Below are positions 62,566-64,000 of a stretch of DNA of 64,000 bases, piece by piece. Source of the stretch: Gemmatimonas groenlandica (lineage in GTDB: Bacteria > Gemmatimonadota > Gemmatimonadetes > Gemmatimonadales > Gemmatimonadaceae); assembly GCF_013004105.1 (NCBI RefSeq), contig NZ_CP053085.1:1674001-1738000 (forward strand), given 5' to 3'. Under the pieces are notes generated by a model. The model saw only the letters and a list, made by a program, of their open reading frames with translations. It searched no databases and had not been told where the DNA came from. The translations under genes and the position numbers were made by a program. Numbering within the stretch: the first letter of the stretch is position 1; every line of letters begins with the position of its first letter.

Positions 62566-63141
62566 TTACTGCAGGCTGGCGACATACGGGAGGTGCCGAA
62601 AATTCTCGGCATGGTCTAGCCCGTAGCCAACCAGAAATTCGTGCGGCGCATCGAACCCGATGAACCGCGTGGGATGATGAAGCTCCGTCGCGATGTGCTT
62701 GTGCAACAGCGCGCAGATTTCCAGCGAACGCGGCTTCCGGTCGCCCAACAGCTCGATGAGCCGGTTGAGCGTTCGACCAGAATCCACGATGTCTTCAACT
62801 AACAGAATGTGTTTCCCCTCCAGTTCCGTTTCCGGATCGTAGAGAAGACGCACGACTCCGCTCGATTCCATCGCATCGCCGTAGGACGACGCCACGAGGA
62901 AATCGACCTGTAGCGGTCGGGCAATGTGCCGCACGAGGTCGCTGAGGAAGATAAAGCTGCCTTTGAGCAGGCCGAGCACGAGCAAATCGCCGTCGGGATA
63001 CGCCGCCGTGATGTCCGCGCCCAACTCCTGCACGCGCGCTTCGATGGTGTCGGCGTCGTACACAAGGCGCCGGACGGCACGGCCGTCGAGACGGGGGTCT
63101 TCCGCGCTGGGTTGGCTCTGCTCAGTCAAACTCGGGCTCAC
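62566..63141 (-). CDS. hpt: Hypoxanthine phosphoribosyltransferase
   Basis: Salvages hypoxanthine (and guanine) to IMP/GMP with PRPP; 191 residues. The PRPP-binding motif is VEDIVDSGRTL (about 115-124), with VLGLLKGSFIFLSDL, VDFLVASSYGDA and the C-terminal FLVGYGLDHAENFRHLPYV. The GTG start at 63141 lies 20 bp inside tilS; it gives a 25-residue N-terminal tail. The tilS-hpt-ftsH order is conserved with Bacillus. Confidence 0.94.
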   Translation of the reverse strand: MSPSLTEQSQPSAEDPRLDGRAVRRLVYDADTIEARVQELGADITAAYPDGDLLVLGLLKGSFIFLSDLVRHIARPLQVDFLVASSYGDAMESSGVVRLLYDPETELEGKHILLVEDIVDSGRTLNRLIELLGDRKPRSLEICALLHKHIATELHHPTRFIGFDAPHEFLVGYGLDHAENFRHLPYVASLQ

Positions 63142-64000
63142 ACCGGTACCAAATCAACTCCGGCCGACCGGGCCGAGACGGTGCCGCAAGACCACGGCAA
63201 ACCCCAGGAACCCACACCAGCTCGCTATTCACGAGCAGGACCGGCCACGTCGACCGGTCCAGCGCAGGCACATGTGCTTCTGAAAAGTACCGCGTCACGC
63301 GCCTCCCTGCTGGGGCACCAGCGGTTCGGATGCGATCTCCTGCGGTCCAGACGCGCAGCGCGACCTGTTCGCCACGGGGAATCCCCATGGTCCACAGGTC
63401 CTGCTCCGCGACACTTCCCGATGACGGCGCCGTATGCAACCGTCGCCACCGGAACCGTCCAACGCGTGGTGGCAACGCTTCCGCGGCACCTGCCCATGCT
63501 GTTGCACCGTCGGGCGACCGCTTGGACGACGCTCGCCGCACTTCGAACCGATCGCCTGGCGGTTCGCCCGTGCCAGGACGGCGCCGTATCACGATCGCTC
63601 CGCCCGACACGAGCACACTCGAGCCGCTTCGACCCGCCGTGGTAAACTTCACGAGCTCCCGAGTTCCTTTGGCGTCGAGCGTCACGCCGGCGCGGGCGCA
63701 GATAGCTGGCCAGAGCACCGCTCGCCCTTCGCGCGTCGTGCATTCGAGTGCCGCGGCGGGGCACGACACGCGCGCGCCTGATGGTGCGACCGCCACGCCC
63801 ATGGCATCGACATGCCGCTCCACGTCTCGTCGCCACGTTGCCGCCTGATCGGCGATCGCGAGGATCTCGTCCGAGAACCCGGGCGACGCAGCCTCGAGTG
63901 CGGGCAGCAGTTCGTGGCGCACGCGCCCGCGCAGGAAGGCGCGAGAGACGTTCATCGGATCCTCGACGTACGCCACCTTCTCCAGCACGGCCCATCGCGC
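63122..64000 (-). CDS. tilS: tRNA(Ile)-lysidine synthetase TilS, 5' end cut by window edge
   Basis: The visible 292 residues are the C-terminal part; the PP-loop ATPase with its SGGxDS motif lies beyond base 64000. YVEDPMNVSRAFLRGRVRHELLPALE matches the conserved TilS segment after the PP-loop domain (given as about 25 residues from the edge), followed by helical and C-terminal domains. In the family it modifies C34 of tRNA-Ile(CAU) to lysidine. The frame is open to the window edge. The hpt start overlaps its end. Confidence 0.85.
   Translation of the reverse strand, partial: ARWAVLEKVAYVEDPMNVSRAFLRGRVRHELLPALEAASPGFSDEILAIADQAATWRRDVERHVDAMGVAVAPSGARVSCPAAALECTTREGRAVLWPAICARAGVTLDAKGTRELVKFTTAGRSGSSVLVSGGAIVIRRRPGTGEPPGDRFEVRRASSKRSPDGATAWAGAAEALPPRVGRFRWRRLHTAPSSGSVAEQDLWTMGIPRGEQVALRVWTAGDRIRTAGAPAGRRVTRYFSEAHVPALDRSTWPVLLVNSELVWVPGVCRGLAAPSRPGRPELIWYRCEPEFD

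Noticed and set aside
61036-62619. A 527-codon open frame opposite ftsH
   Set aside because: Antisense shadow of a well-supported ftsH gene.
1-64000. CRISPR arrays, insertion sequences or prophage
   Set aside because: No regularly spaced direct repeats, transposase, integrase or phage structural genes were seen on either strand.

Overview
The window is GC-rich bacterial chromosome. All but one of its protein genes lie on the minus strand in long, tightly packed runs; mazG is the only plus-strand gene. No insertion sequence, phage gene or CRISPR array was seen. The gene set points to a diderm with meso-DAP peptidoglycan: MurE carries the DNPR motif, and there are two lipoprotein signal peptidases. 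It also has traits usual in Firmicutes: a PASTA-domain FtsI, DivIVA, CdaA, and the gene orders yggS-divIVA-ileS-dksA-like-lspA-rluD and tilS-hpt-ftsH. With an MglA-type GTPase this mix suggests Gemmatimonadota or a related group. The phylum is an inference, not a demonstrated fact.

Layout, left to right. 1-8762 is housekeeping and signalling: partial alr, mazG, asnS, a hybrid histidine kinase, recG and ftsY. 8809-12068 holds a VWA-like membrane protein and an M23 peptidoglycan peptidase. 12065-31787 is the division and cell wall (dcw) cluster, transcribed right to left as rsmH-ftsL-ftsI-murE-murF-mraY-murD-ftsW-murG-murC-ftsQ-ftsA, then a large secreted M14 carboxypeptidase, then ftsZ. mraZ, murB and ddl are absent. 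Most dcw genes overlap by 1-4 bases. 31994-34303 holds a secreted TPR protein, a tRNA-Val and a small membrane protein.

34364-49874 is a signalling block: a membrane-anchored zinc peptidase, TPR proteins, CheW, CheB, CheD, a DUF4388-TPR protein, a protein with two tandem DnaA-type AAA+ modules and no DNA-binding domain, an MglA-like GTPase, a second DUF4388 protein, a 897-residue TPR protein, CheC, CheA, CheY and CheW. No receptor, CheR, MglB or flagellar/pilus gene is present in the window. This is the best candidate for an undescribed system: a chemosensory array wired to a Ras-like GTPase and a DnaA-derived ATPase.

49798-64000 is the Firmicutes-like housekeeping run: rluD, two adjacent lspA genes, a DksA/TraR protein, ileS, purine nucleoside phosphorylase, divIVA, yggS, a DUF2723 membrane protein, cdaA, ftsH, hpt and partial tilS.

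The only gene-free stretch over 300 bases is 13322-13783, upstream of ftsZ. It holds a long inverted repeat and a perfect DnaA box. Start codons were chosen from ribosome-binding sites, signal peptides, domain boundaries and overlap with the preceding stop; many remain uncertain by a few codons because Shine-Dalgarno sequences are often weak.
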